From: Lepidodermella squamata
Lineage: Eukaryota; Gastrotricha
Assembly: GCA_047495785.1 (NCBI GenBank)
Contig: JBLDXI010000019.1
Location: 3,534,001-3,598,000 of the forward strand
Direction of reading: 5' to 3'
Length of the DNA: 64,000 nucleotides
Positions 35,289 through 47,570 of this stretch are shown here, in pieces; the first letter of the stretch is position 1, and the number at the start of each line of letters is the position of its first letter. The translations under genes and the position numbers were made by a program. The notes under the pieces are model-generated. The model was not told where the DNA came from. It saw nothing but the letters and a program-made list of their open reading frames with translations, and ran no database searches.

Positions 35289-38200
35289 TCAATACAAGTC
35301 TACGCTCAAATTCCACGGAACCGCGTCAAATGACTGATCGCATGGTTTTGTAACCGGTATTAAAATTAATCGCCTGCGTAACTGCGACATAGGGATTAAA
35401 CAAAAGCTATTTTTCAAGACGCTATCAATAAAAGAAAAATCTAAAATTCTATAACTTGTTAAAATACGCTTAGATAGTTCGTGTTCTATAGCCGGCCTTA
35501 AATCGTCAATGGCAGCGTTGATATCAGCCGGAAACCGCTCACGCGGGGCCGTGGAGATCGCATTGAGACGGCGCAGGACAACGCCCGGTGAGTTGCGATC
35601 ATACTTGATGAGGCGACATAAGGCTAGTAGATCTTTCGAATTGCTGGCGGGCTCCCCTGCTATTTCGCCGGGAAATTCGATAAAGCAGAGAAGTTCCACA
35701 GGAATCAAGTCATCACGAATCAGCGCTTCAATCGCAAAAGACCGCGGCAACCTCCGGCGAGCCCCGTGGTGTAACCAGCTCCCATCAAAACGCTGGTGGC
35801 GATAGCGGCATGTAGTGAAGATCTTGCACTTAGCTGGTGTTACTTGAAGCAATGCACGCAAAATGGCGAGGTAATCTTCGGAAAGGCGAATGATGCGGTT
35901 TGAACCCGTTGTCTCCTTGTCATCTCCAGCCAGGCGAGGAGTAGTTAGCTGGTGATAATGATGGTTCTCTACCATCTGCCCGATTTGACCTCGGGTACCT
36001 AAATTATAAAATAGTACATGTAATTTCAAATTTGTAAAGTTAATCAGCGTTATTTCACTGATGAATGACATCAACCTAGAATTCCTAGGTTTCGGTGCCG
36101 ATGGCTTTTTTGTTGAAGAATTTGTTCACTTAACACCTCTAACCCTAAGCCTCATTGCAGACGCCTACCGCAATTCGCTGTCAGCCGAGCGGTCGCATAC
36201 CTCAACGACGTCTATGCCTGTTGTTATTCGGAAATTAGATTGGAAATATCGAAAAAATGGAGTTAGTATCGTCGAATGGCTTACATTTGAAATTCGCTGA
36301 AGGACTAACGAGATTGCTTAGTAAATTGCTACTATACGAGTCGTTATTTAATCGGCTGATTCCCGCTAATCTTGTTATTTGGATCGACCCCGAGTCTGCT
36401 CCCATTTTCCGAGTCCGGGCTACCGAGATCACTGACTCAGACCGTGGACGTGAATCTGCGATCGGGCGTACCTTGCGGTTTCCTAGGGTTCGCGACCTTC
36501 GTGATCCGTCTGAGAAGGGTCATGAGAACTGCACGACCCTAACTAAACTTTTGCCTATGAAAGTCGGGCCGATGCGGCGCTTCCTGGAAGGCAACCCATC
36601 AGCAGCAAGACTGCTGGTCGAGGTCGCGAAAAGCAACTCGCAGTCGGTGCTGTCGATCCAGTGGAACGTCAGCGTTTGGACGAACTTGCCGCCGCTGCCG
36701 CCCAGACACGGTTGAAAGGCAAGGAAGTCGTTGTTTTTGATGCGCTGCAATCTCACATGGCCCAGATTCGTGAACACCTTGCGCATTTTGGTGCCAATCC
36801 GGTCAACGCTCCTAAACGCGGACTCACCAACCTTATAGTCGCAACGTTGCTAACACGACCAAGGAGTATAAGGAAGCTTTTCATCGAAAGTCTCATCGCA
36901 TACAATTGAGTCCGTCAATGTTAAAGTTTACATGAAGGAGCCACATTATCACTGCTTTCATTTTCTCGGGCGAGTTGTTTGATCTATGCTGTCGCAAAGA
37001 TTTAATACTGGATTTAATAATACTAGCTTATTTGTTGTCCTATGGCGATTCGGCTAATAAACCCCGGTAACAATCCAGGCTGTAACGAAATTCCGACAAC
37101 ATTCAACTGGCTAATGTTAAACATATTCGGAGTTCTCACTCATTTTTCACATGACAATAATGACTACCGCCGAAATCGAAGAACAGTCCCATTCAATAAT
37201 GAGAACAACTCTGTATAACCCTAGAATCTGCGCTATCGAGTCGTGGTAAATAAGACTTTTCGAAATTTCATTTCAAAAATTGAATTCGAAAACCTAAGCG
37301 CATATCAAATACGATTTCTTGTATTCTTGAATTATCGATCGCTGTCATTGGCCACTACGGCCACGCCACAGCCCAATTGAGGGTTTCGATTGGAACAATT
37401 GTTCATCTTGTCTCTCATCAGTTTAACTACGTCGACATTCCTATAGTCAACCAATGACTTCACAATCTGTTAAAAGCTAATATTTGCAAAAACCTGACAT
37501 AGAGGTACCAACCTCTACGTTAGACATGTTTTACTTTCGCCCTCTGATCGGCATCTACTATCTTTCTTTCTTCCTCAAAAAAATTGACTTCACCAATAAA
37601 CACGAGACGAATGCTAGTCAGCGGCAGATAAAGCTCATGGAATCTCTTGCAAAATAAATTCGCACATTCCTCCTGGGTCAATGAAATGCTAGTTAAGTTG
37701 ACACAATCTTTCCTTACGGATGCTGGTATTAAACTGGCTATGACTCGAAACAACGTATTTTCCCAAATATTTGCGCAATTTACGATGCTGTGGTATTCCG
37801 ATGAGGAAAATCGTCAAAGATTGTCGAGAGCCATTTTTAAATTTGAGACCCTTGCTATTTCCTTATTTGTTACATGCTCATTCACCTCCTAGCCCTAGTC
37901 CGACTCATTTTAGCCATCAGGATTTCTCAGGCAATAATAACGATATTTTGACAACATTCATGAATAATTTGGAGGGGAAATGACATGTGACATATATTGT
38001 GATTGATCGACACACAAAGGCGACTACGAGAACAAAATTTTGTCGCATTTCGAACTGAGACATTTAATCAATTTCAAATCTATCAAAAGTAATACTAAGC
38101 AGCAATTTTATATGTACTTACCTTTAAACTCATGTTTAAGGTGCGAAAGGAAGCCTTCGTAGCCATAAGCGGATACATTGCTGACGTTACCAAAGAGCTC

Positions 38201-41200
38201 AGCAAAATCAGCAAGATGTAGCGCTTGATGGAGGTTGAACAGCAATGCCTCGTCGCCACCCATCAGCTGATGTGTCATAATGGCGTATCGATTGAGCAAA
38301 GAACGGCCTGTACGGATGGCAAAATTCTTCTCTTCAACATTTTGCTCATCGAACTCGAGCAGCAAACGTAACGCCAATTGGAAGGTGACGAACAACAGGT
38401 AGTAAGCGTTCGGTAATTCGTTAGCAAATACTGTCGATCCAACGAAACACAAGTAAAGCTTCATGTGTTTTGCACGCCACTTTGCGTGCACAGACGAATC
38501 AAAGGCTGTGAGGCGAACCGTGATGAGTTGACTAGGAAGGTGCATGTTGCGAAGCTTGTAGGCAATAACTCGACGCGAAATTGCAGACAGTATGTCATCG
38601 CTGAACAGGAACGCTGAGTTTATTCGACGACCATTGCCTTCCTCGAAGCAGTGAAGAGGCTCAACAGGCGCGTCGCGAGGAAACACCATATCGGGATAAA
38701 ACACCGATACTCCGAAAACTCCTTTTAAAATACAAACAGAATGTTAAATATATATATATATATAGATAATGTTCAGATGAAGTCAAATCCTCCTTAAAAA
38801 ATTTCAAAATTAACCCAAGTACCGCAGGAAAGACGACAAGTACATATATATTTCTCAGCTACATAAATAACCCGCCTTGAAGAATAAATGATAAACAAAT
38901 TGATAAATAAATCGTAGAATTAATACAAGGTTTCTGAAATGATAACTATACTAATAGCATTGAAACACCCTCCAATGACTGAGATGAAATTAGAGAAATT
39001 TTGCCGCTTTGCAAAGGTATAATATAGAAAAGTTGGTTAAACCACCCTCTCGAAACACAAACAATAGCTCACTCACCCGTGAAATAATCAAACAAAGCGA
39101 TTAAAGTCGATCTTATTCTACATATTATATTGCTATTAGCAAAGCAAAAATCCCCACACTGAAATAGTTTTCTAGACTATAAGAATTTATAACATAATCA
39201 AATGAGTTAATTGCACACACCCCGAATAGGACTACCCAGCTAAATAGCTAAGATAACGCTAACAGACAAAAACAAAATATATCTACAAGATATTCAAGAA
39301 ACAAGGTGGCGTAGCAGTAAGAAATGATTCAACACTAAGCAAACACAAATAGTTCAACAGTGCCAATTAATAAAACCTACATTAGATTTAACATTAAATG
39401 ATTATTATCATTACCATTTAAAACGTCGAGATGCAGTCTTTCAACAATCGCTCCCACTTCATCCAGCCCATTTGGTCCTCGCAGGTACTGTTCTAGATTG
39501 GGCACCAGTCGATAACGCCAACCGACACCTTCGATGGTCACCCCGGTGACAAGGCAATACGGGCAGCCGTGTTCGCCATTGAATTGCCTCATATTCAAAC
39601 ATGGAGCTCGAGCTATCAAGTCAGCTATGAACGAATGCAAACAAATAGCCAAATTGATTCGAACACCACGTTGAAATACCAGCACCTTCGGAGCCCGAAA
39701 TTCACGTGAAGTTTTGTTCAGGCACAGATCGATAATCTTTTTATAAGGCGGATGGCAGGGACCTTGCCACAAGCCCATAATGATAATGTTATGCGGCTTG
39801 TAACGAGCATGAATCGGCAGGTTGACGATCGACGCCGTTAACGGCCACACATCGGTGCAGCCTGTGTTCCGCTTAGACAAGGGGGTGCCGTCGAAACTGA
39901 CTTGCAATTGCAGACTATGACCAAGATCGCCCATGTTTTGAAGAGTGATGCCATTGTTTATAACATACTCGTTCATGACAGTCAGCAATTGCCAAGCTAG
40001 TGACGGTACAATCACTTCAGCGCGAGCTGATGGCGCCAATTTCTTGTTGCAATTCGGGCACTTGCTGTCTCGATCCAGCTGGCAGAAACAAACCGGACAC
40101 ATGAAGCTTCGGAAACACGGTTTCACCAGACTACCAGATTTCTCCAACCGTCTTCGATAAACGTAGTGCGACTTTGGAATGTACTGGCGTAGCTCTTCTT
40201 TGCAATAGACTCTGACAAAATCGAGTACTTCATCGACAGCAGCTCGAGACAATTTGTGCTGCATTTCGAGGCGCTTCAGACGACCCATAGCATCATGAGG
40301 ATCGGTTGTCCCATAATTCGGCTGGCGAACAAATTCAGCGTACGAATAGCTTTCGCGGATAGGAAACACATTCGATGCTCCTGCTGCAGGCTCATCATTT
40401 TCTTGTCCTTGTTCTCCGACGTCATCGCCATCAACACCACCACCATCATCATCATTGTCACCATCGCCATCGCCATCGCTTTCCTCGGAGGACCAATCAG
40501 ATATATCATCAGTCTACAATAACAAATATAATTTAATAGACTGCAATTTGCAAACAAGTACTAATCAAGATATGTAAGTAATTAGAGGACAAATTGCTAC
40601 GCAATCTAAAATGATATTGCGCACATGCTTTCTAGCCATGTGGCGACGCCGTCTTAGCTAAGACGCAACGCAAACAGCCTAAGTTAATGCGCAGCAACAA
40701 ACCGACAAAAAAATACCATTCTAACTATAATTAACATTGGCAATAACAACGATCATTATGACGAAATCGCCGCGAACTGGTGATTGCTCAAGTACAAAGA
40801 ATTAAAGTAAATCAACGTCCCATTATAAAAGCAAACAAAAAAAATACAACGTCATACAACGTTATAACTAACAAAGTAATAAACTAAATTATTACCCATG
40901 TTTTATAATACCAGCTTAAAACTAGAAACTAGATACCTGACTCGAAGATTTGTATAACAAGGTAACAAAAAAGGTAACAAAAAAAACGACACAGAAAACT
41001 GAAATTTATCAAATAATGCTTACGCTTTCACTCGATTCGCTGGGTGTCGATTCGGTGTCGCTGCTTATCGTAGAAAGACTACCCGAATCAGTTGCAGATG
41101 GATTGATATTACCAAAGGAGGATTCTTCCGTTGACTCTTGCAGCCCCGATTGAGCATCAGTATCATCATCATCATCATCCATAGCGTCAGATGATAGGCC

Positions 41201-41731
41201 ATCACCGCCGCCTTCAATCGATCGTTGCTGTTCAGCTTGAACTTCCTCATTTTCATCATCATCATCATAATAATCCATAGCTCTGTCAAGTGAATCACTT
41301 CCTACAGCGTTAACAACAGTTGCATCACCGCTTGAATCTTCGCTTGCATTAGTCTCACCGACAATAGTTACTTCGCTCATGCTCGAATCAGCATCATCAT
41401 CATCATTATCATCACCGTCCTCATCGTCATCGCCATCAGAACTGTCGCCACCGCCAGTTGTTGTTGTTGTTGTTGAGCTTGTTGTAGCAGAACGCGACAT
41501 TGAACTCGGAGAACTCGAAGAAGTAGCACTAGTAGCACCAGTTGAAGGCTCATTCGAGCTAACTGATGTCAGGTCTGACACGCTGTCTGACGCATCACTG
41601 CCCGCTGTCGGTAACACAGTCTGAGAAGTTTCTTGTAGTAGCGGAACATTATCAGGACGCTTTGGACGACGTCGATCTTCTCTTCCTATAGACTTGCCAT
41701 CAGTCCGCAATCTGTCTGCGCGCTGAGACAT
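35289..41731 (-). CDS. EnSpm/CACTA-type (Transposase_21-like) transposase, apparently intact
   Basis: The minus-strand exons 41731-41024, 40513-39415, 38721-38122 and 35998-35289 join in frame to about 1,038 residues. Exon 1 is a Ser/Asp/Glu-rich acidic leader. Exon 2 has a CPVC...CPNC knuckle (about residues 375-391), the SFDGTPL catalytic-type motif (Asp about 444) and NGEHGCPYC (about 548-555). These are the hallmarks of CACTA Tnp2/Transposase_21 proteins. Exon 3 carries PSQLITVRLTAF and NAYYLLFVTFQLALR, resembling the C-terminal helical region of these proteins. Exon 4 starts GTRGQIGQM.ENHHYHQL. The third intron (2.1 kb) contains older debris. A donor just before the stop (AGC/GTAGAC, 35304/35303) could splice in frame, across 66 bases, to the ATG at 35237, fusing this gene to the next. 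Confidence 0.8.
36061..36909 (+). other. Degenerate open frames inside the transposase intron
   Basis: Two overlapping + strand frames (36257-36715 and 36661-36909) have protein-like composition (GPMRRFLEGNPSAARLLVE, then VERQRLDELAAAAAQTRLKG) and seem to be one broken coding sequence. I do not recognise it. It is probably another decayed insertion. Confidence 0.3.
37335..37466 (-). pseudogene. Decayed copy of exon 3 of the coiled-coil gene
   Basis: The minus strand reads IVKSLVDYRNVDVVKLMRDK and NRNPQ....VAVVANDS, a clear diverged match to 31428-31291, then runs into stops. The upstream intron border (TTTGCAAATATTAGCTTTTAACAG-like) is also shared. It shows that an older copy of the same gene pair once lay in this intron. 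Confidence 0.75.
38722..39414 (-). other. Intron 2 of the EnSpm transposase
   Basis: A 693-base AT-rich intron with a (TA)n run near 38750-38765. No other feature. Confidence 0.5.
40514..41023 (-). other. Intron 1 of the EnSpm transposase
   Basis: A 510-base AT-rich intron bounded by GTAAGC and TTATTGTAG. No other feature. Confidence 0.5.
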
Positions 41732-41940
41732 GAGGTAGCTCAGATAAAAAATACACAATGTGTAATAACACACTAGATTCAGAAACAAAAACAAATGCAA
41801 CTATATTATGCATAGCAAAGTGTAAAGATACTTAGAAAGCGAGAGAGACAAGAGCGCAGATTTTCATCGTCTCGACATTCCAATTATTTACAAATTATTA
41901 CCAATTACTTACTTATTTGAAACTATATATAGAACGTACT

Positions 41941-42175
41941 TCAGTGATTCTTTTTCATAGGACCCTTCTTCGGCCTGATAACTACTTTCACTTTATCAGG
42001 CTTCGGCTCAGGATGGCGCAGAGAAACATGACCTTGCATCGCTGTTCTCACGGCGAATACCATGCCACACTTCTCACACGAAAAGTGGCCCGGGTGCTCT
42101 AACAGATGGTCTTGCAGCTCGATATTGCACTGAAATGTCTTCAGGCAAACGGTACAGGCGAAAACTTCTGCTAGC
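41941..42175 (-). pseudogene. C2H2 zinc-finger gene of the EnSpm cluster, 3' part (interrupted by a transposon)
   Basis: The frame holds two C2H2 fingers: C..C.KTF......L..H...H, then C.KCG..F.....M..H...RH. A basic tail ends KKNH and the stop is at 41941-41943. The apparent Met is created at the target duplication: it is codon ATG formed by ATAT followed by G. Removing the 5.4-kb element and one ATAT copy joins this frame exactly to the upstream half at 47604-47880. It is therefore one gene split by insertion, lying 210 bases upstream of the transposase on the same strand. The fingers may bind transposon ends. Confidence 0.75.
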
Positions 42176-42179
42176 ATAT

Positions 42180-42208
42180 CGTTCGTGTCGCGGAAGAACC
42201 AGCACTTT
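42180..42208 (+). repeat. Left terminal inverted repeat
   Basis: 29 bases matching the right end with a single mismatch; the outer flank is the ATAT duplication. Confidence 0.85.
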
Positions 42209-42224
42209 GCTTATTTTTTTTGTT

Positions 42225-42605
42225 CAGCAGTACCGAAATGTACAGTCCATGGCTCTGTAAAACAGCAGTACTGCTCAAACCGACTGTAAAATAAAGTACA
42301 GTCGGCGCGCTGTACTCGCTGTACAGCTGAAATTAGCTGTACACCCCGGTACGGCACGCCTGACCGTACTGCTTAGTACTGTAGTGATCGGGCAGTACTC
42401 ATGCATACGGCTCAAATACTGTACTAATAGTACAGGAGAGATACTGTACTTCAAGTACAGGAGAGATACTGTACTTCAAGTACAGGAGAGATACTGTACT
42501 TCAAGTACAGGAGAGATACTGTACTTCAAGTACAGGAGAGAAGATAGTGTACATGCGAAATACAGAAGACGATGTCGCACTTCAAGTACGGTATATGGTC
42601 TGTGC
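42225..42605. repeat. Left subterminal repeats, including a 25-bp x 4 tandem array
   Basis: CTGTAC/GTACAG palindromic units recur throughout. From 42441 to 42540 a 25-base unit (ATACTGTACTTCAAGTACAG plus GAGAG) is repeated four times with no visible change. Each unit contains the perfect 17-base palindrome CTGTACTT-C-AAGTACAG. These are likely binding sites for the element's transposase or its C2H2 protein. Confidence 0.8.
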
Positions 42606-43044
42606 CGTATTCTTTGGTAAAGTTTATTTATCTTGATCGGGATAGCAGTTTTCAGCTTCAGATCCCTTCAGTTCAGCTTCAGATCCCTGCAGTTGCAGAT
42701 GCGAAGACCTTAGACTTATAGCTTAGCGGATGCCACCAATTATTTTCGATCCAAATGTTTACTCAAATTTAAATTCCCATTTTTCGCGATATTTCGTCAG
42801 CAAGTGAACGCAAAGTATAGTGGTTATTCGGCGGTTTTATCTATTACGTAATTTGATTGACTGATTAGTGATTAGGTTCGACTAATTCACCTCGTGAAAT
42901 CTCGTCTCCGCTCGCCTACCGGCTCGCTCCGCCTCGATTTCACTCGTTTCATTCGCTTTACTCGATCTATATTTCGTGCTTCACTCAAATATAGATTCCT
43001 ACTCATGTTATATCATACAAATATAGAAATTAGGTATCTTTTAT

Positions 43045-45271
43045 TCAATCATCAAAATCTGAATCATAAGGCACTGAATTTTTTCTAACATTGAAGCTCT
43101 CAAATATTGCACGCTTGTCGGATTGTTTGCCATTCCACGGCTGATAAGGAAGATCAAGAATCTTCTCGGTATATGACCTCGGTATAATTTCGTTCTTCAG
43201 CATCTCAAGCATGTCAGCCATCAAAGGGTAAGGGAGTGGAAGAGGGGACTTTCTCAGTTTCGGGGGAATTCCTACTGGTACTTTTTTGAGCGAATTTTTC
43301 GATAGACTGTACATCTTCCAAGGCCATTTCGCTTCGTAGCCGTCTCGAACAAAGACAGCTTTCGTCCCCTTTCGATATCTGAACCAAACGCCTTCCGACC
43401 ATGGTAAATAATCGCTTTTTGTGCTAGGCTTGGTTCCAATCCCGAAAAGGTCACAGTTGAGGTTGTTGCTCATTCTCCAGTTTTTTGGCTTCCGAAGCTT
43501 TGATGTGAAGCTTGGCTCGCCGTGGAAATCCAGGAGCTCATCCCAAGACAAATCGTGAATGAAAAATGGTTGTTCAGGGCGACAAATTCGGGCGACTTCT
43601 CGCCAGTCTGTAGGGAAATTGATGGAATGCCGGCTGCCTCTTCGCTCAATCAATCTGACAAAATTGAAAAGTTGAAAAACGGCCAATTTTCTATTCATAA
43701 ATTACGAATGACAATGGTCAACGACCATCATTGTATGATTAGCTTGGAAAAATTTGTGATGGACCGATTGGAGCTGTGACGTTGTGTTTTCCAATGCGAA
43801 CATGATGGCGTTTGCGAAGTAGCTGCTGTGGTTCCCTGTGCCGTTGTCACTATATATGATCAGCGTACGGCAGTTCGGATGGTGAACCGGTAAATACTTG
43901 GTTATATAGGCATATAACGCAGATCCAGCGGAGCTACCGTCAGGGTGTTCAAGGTCAATGTCATCGGACATGAAGCAAAACGCATTCTTAGACACCATTT
44001 CATAAATCACTGCAACAGATATAATATATATTTAAAATATATATAAACATCGCAAAAATACCGCAATTCCAAGTTTTCATTTTCCTGTAGTGATAGTTTG
44101 CATCGGAAATAGCCGGGCTTAACAATGCTTTTTCATAGTCTAGCTGTATCACGACAACCTCCGATTTCTCTTGGGCCATTTTCGTATCGGCCTTGCAAGC
44201 TCGCCTAGCAGCGTTCTTCATGTATAAATGCACCTGGAAGATAGATTTGCGCCTCTCGTCAACTCTGTTTTCGCGTAGCCGCAATCTAAATTTTCTGCAT
44301 TTGCAACACTTGTCTTTCTTGGTTAATTTCAAAGACAGTTCGGGGTAGGCTTCGCGTAAAACCCGTTTGAAGGAAGAGAAGCCAAGTGGGTATAGGCCCG
44401 CTGAGAGAGTTGAAAAGTGCCTCAAATATGCATCGAACATTTCTCGCTGCGTTATGTCTCCTTGGATATAAACTTTTCTGGAATTTTTTCGGACATAATG
44501 ACCGGGTGCACGCTCATAGCTATCAATGAATCTGTAATAATTTGCAAATAAATGTTTTCATAAATCGACCGGAAGGAATTACCTGCAGCAGTGATCAAAC
44601 TGTTCGTTTGAGATTGCGTTAGGATTGGGCTGACAACCTCGTTCATCCGGCTTGGCGAAACCTAGATCGCCAATTTTATTCTTTAAAGTCCACTCGACGA
44701 AGTTGCGCGGGGAAAGGCCAAGGGCGCTGTGGAAAAACTTCGAACACACGCGAATGTTGCCGGCCGAAGCCTTGTTCGAAAACGCGCCATCGAATTGAAA
44801 AGTGTGGTGTTTCGAAGGACCACGTCGAGGTATTACTTGGCGAATTATGAAGCTGCGCCGGTCATCTAAATTGCTGTTTTGAAAAGCGTCATATAGCCGG
44901 CGGACATTTTGCTGAGGAAAATAGTCTTTACAACGATTTGGGCACTTGCAATGATAAAATAAAAATGGCCGAAGCGGTGGAAACAGGACGTTTCGATCTG
45001 GCTCACCGGGTTTCAAGTTTCTAGCTATATCGGAGGAAGAGTCTAGGGTCGCGTCACTTTCTTCAGTTTTCGGCCAAATGAATGAAGGCAAATAGTCAGC
45101 ATTCGAAATTTCTGAAATATTCGACATTTGAGAAGGCGTTGACGTTGCGGAAACAACTGAGAGGTTGTCCAGCATTCTGCTCAATACATTGCCAACAGCA
45201 GAGCCCAAGCACGACGAGCAAGTCGCGCTAACATCAGAATGAGAATTGCTCGACATTATTAAGGTAGACAA
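43045..45271 (-). CDS. Transposase (DDE/RNase H-type), intact, 690 residues
   Basis: Four exons keep frame: 45271-44583, 44531-44062, 44009-43706 and 43654-43045. The N-terminal part is Ser-rich, then C..RC.....Q..RRLYDAF, then a VCSKFF..ALG segment and D.RG. Exon 2 has ERAPGHYVR, KKDKC.KC and QLDYEKALL (first Asp, about residue 360). Exon 3 has IIYSDNGTGN (second Asp, about 441), HKFFQ.NH and VDHCHS, which is completed across the splice by LIERRG (third acidic position). This D...D...D/E order with SDN.tGN and D.CHS.IE fits an RNase H-like transposase family common in invertebrates under no agreed name. All splice junctions are GT-AG with introns of about 50 bases, so it looks functional. 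Confidence 0.8.
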
Positions 45272-45333
45272 AATAAAGTCCTAAAGATAAACAATAATCA
45301 AGTTCAATATGCATCATTTTTAGTTCTCATCGG

Positions 45334-45705
45334 CTAATTTTTCATACTAGATCGCCTCTTGGGTGCCTCATTTTGTTTGACAAAATAATTTTTTTTTGAC
45401 CAATAAATCAATTCTTCAATTTCCTTCTCAGTAAGAGCTAAGCTGCCTGTTTTTTTGCAATACAATTGTAAATGTTTTTTCAAACCGGATGAATCGAAAA
45501 ATGTTTTATCGCACAAGCGGCACTTTCGGCGAAAACCGATTCGATGAGGTTTTTTCCCAACAAATTTACCCATAACTCGTCGTTGGCCTTTGACTCTCAA
45601 GCTTCTAGATGTTTTTTTCTTAGATTTTTCCAACTCAAGCCATTCGCTTCGCGTTAGGCGCAACTCAGACTCAGCAGTAGTTTCATCAAGTTCCATGGCG
45701 GCCAT
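45334..45705 (-). CDS. Small C2H2/C2HC zinc-finger protein (123 residues) inside the 5.4-kb transposon
   Basis: A single-exon frame begins MAAMELDETT, is basic in the middle, and holds one finger CRLCDKTFFDSSGLKKHLQ followed by LYC (C2HC). It lies 62 bases upstream of the transposase start on the same strand and is spaced like an accessory DNA-binding protein. An acceptor just upstream (ATTTCTTAG) means it could have a 5' exon. I found no in-frame join to the PB1 gene. Confidence 0.6.
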   Translation of the reverse strand: MAAMELDETTAESELRLTRSEWLELEKSKKKTSRSLRVKGQRRVMGKFVGKKPHRIGFRRKCRLCDKTFFDSSGLKKHLQLYCKKTGSLALTEKEIEELIYWSKKNYFVKQNEAPKRRSSMKN

Positions 45706-45819
45706 CTCGATATTTTAAAACCTCTAAGAAATTGGTTATATAAAAGAAGATTTAAAGTAATTTCCACCTCATTCCATTTTAAAACCTCACAAAAACTCGC
45801 AACCACGCCTTCAGCAAGA

Positions 45820-46748
45820 CTAGGACTGCCTTACCCTGTATTGGTTCATTTTGCTCATCACATTAGTGACGGTACGTCCCCCAAAGGACTCTTCGAAGCA
45901 AGTACCCATCTCCTTGAGTATTTGGTGGAAGTGCTCAGTTGTTGACCTGACGTAGCCTGGCTCCCCAAGGTCCCGGCGCTCATCCATTGTCCTAGCAATC
46001 GCCTTTAGGAGCGGGACTTCCTTGACTTTGTCGTAAAGTGACCCAGTCCGATCAACAACTGTCTGCGGTGCCGCTCTGGAGCCACTGGTACCGGTGACAA
46101 TGGGTAGGTGAGACTGTGACGCACCTAAACTCAGAGGTGGCGCATTGAAAGGCGTCTGGGCCGGCGACGGCTTAGGTTCGGTTTGTAATTCTTATGCAAA
46201 ATTAGAGACATTTAATTAAAGAAATATGCATAAACAATCTGAACCCTAGCGCTGCGAAAAACTGGGATAAATTTGCGATTTTTCCAGCAATTCAGCTTAC
46301 ATTTAACCTAAACTAGGAAGATCTGTCCTGAAAACTTTCTCCTTTTGAGCATAAAATTTGAAAATCAGAGGAACTTCCACCTAGGATATATTCGATAAAA
46401 ATATTCACAAATACCTGAAATCATTCTCGTCAAGTCCTCGACCTTTTGCGACAAAGATGGCTGTAGCGTCATTAGGTCCTCGAGATAGCGTCCAAAAAAG
46501 ACTGATATATGAAGGCGCTCTGGATTCAAGTGAAACGCTAGCAGGAGGTCATCATCGTCATCAATGATGACGAAATGATCACCATCATGCCAAAAAAGGC
46601 CATAGTCGTCAGCTTTAAAGATGTTGCGGAAGACGGGGTAGATTTTCGTTTTTAAAAATACTAAAGGGTTCTCCGCGGAACTATTCATTCTAACGCAACG
46701 TGCCCACTTTGACTCGCCGATAGTCACTTTTACTATTGAGTCAGTCAT
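45820..46748 (-). CDS. PB1-domain protein (234 residues) inside the 5.4-kb transposon
   Basis: The exons are 46748-46415 and 46190-45820, joined in phase 1. Residues 1 to about 95 fit a PB1 fold: a basic IVKVTIGESKWARCVRMN start with its Lys, then YGLFWHDGDHFVIIDDDDDL, the acidic OPCA-type loop, followed by hydrophobic strands. The rest is a Pro/Ser-rich linker and a helical end with KEVPLLKAIARTMDERRD. PB1 domains form head-to-tail protein polymers, so a role in assembling transposition complexes is plausible. That is inference; I know of no established transposon-borne PB1 protein of this kind. Confidence 0.65.
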
Positions 46749-47126
46749 TTCAGAAAATTTACCTAAAATCACGAAAAATGTGAACAATCGTTTGCAATGG
46801 TAATATCGGCAACGGGCTGTGAAGAAAAAATAGGATATATCGTCACCATGAAGGAAATATGAAGTGTGATTATATTCCTTATTTTGACACGAGTTGCTCT
46901 TTCTGCTAAAAATGCGCTTTATTACCATCAAAAACGATGACTTATTTATCGAATATTAGACGTGACAAGTGACTTCGGTCCTACTTTTTATTCACAGGAG
47001 TTTGAAAAGGAAACAACTTACTTATAATCGTTATTGCTCAACGCCCAATTTTCATTTGTCTGAGAAGGTGGAGTAGAGGTTGAAATCATTTGTCAAGTTT
47101 CTTATGTGAGCAACGAAACATGGAAG

Positions 47127-47176
47127 TCGCGTCTATCGTCGCGTCTATCGTCGCGTCGCAATCGTCGCGTCGAATA
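47127..47176 (+). repeat. Short GTCGCGTC tandem repeats
   Basis: GTCGCGTCTATC is repeated in tandem, followed by GTCGCGTCGCAATCGTCGCGTCG, within the 5.4-kb transposon upstream of the PB1 gene. Confidence 0.6.
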
Positions 47177-47279
47177 ATTAATTACCTGCACATTCGTCCG
47201 ATTCTCACTCTTTCACCAAAATCGTCAATCTAATTGTGAGTGGGTTTGCGGGCCGTAACTTCCATCGACTACGTTATAA

Positions 47280-47560
47280 AAATGAATCTCCCGTACTCTC
47301 GTGTACGGTTTAGACGAACCGTACACAGTCATTACGGCTGTCACTCCTGTACTCAGCATGTACGTTGCATTCGACTGTACTTGGGCGTACAGCTCAATGA
47401 GCTGTACGCCATGATACAGGAATGAAACGCTGTACATCTAATATACAGCCTGGTCAACTGTACTCAATCTACAGTCGAATGAGCTGTACTGACATTTACG
47501 GCCATCAAAACTGTACCAGTTTGTACAGAATAAATATACTGTACTCTTGTGTACACGAGT
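47280..47560. repeat. Right subterminal GTAC-palindrome repeats
   Basis: Repeated CTGTAC, GTACAG, GAGCTGTAC and TCGTGTAC strings on both strands mirror the left subterminal region, without the tidy 25-bp array. Confidence 0.75.
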
Positions 47561-47570
47561 TTTTTTGCCT

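Noticed and set aside
41379-41624. Ser/Pro/Val-rich + strand frame
   Set aside because: Shadow of the acidic leader of the EnSpm transposase.
42441-42540. Regular short repeats considered as a CRISPR array
   Set aside because: Units are contiguous without spacers and lie in a eukaryotic transposon end.
42384-42620. + strand open frame over the 25-bp repeats
   Set aside because: Repetitive peptide created by the tandem subterminal repeats; not a gene.
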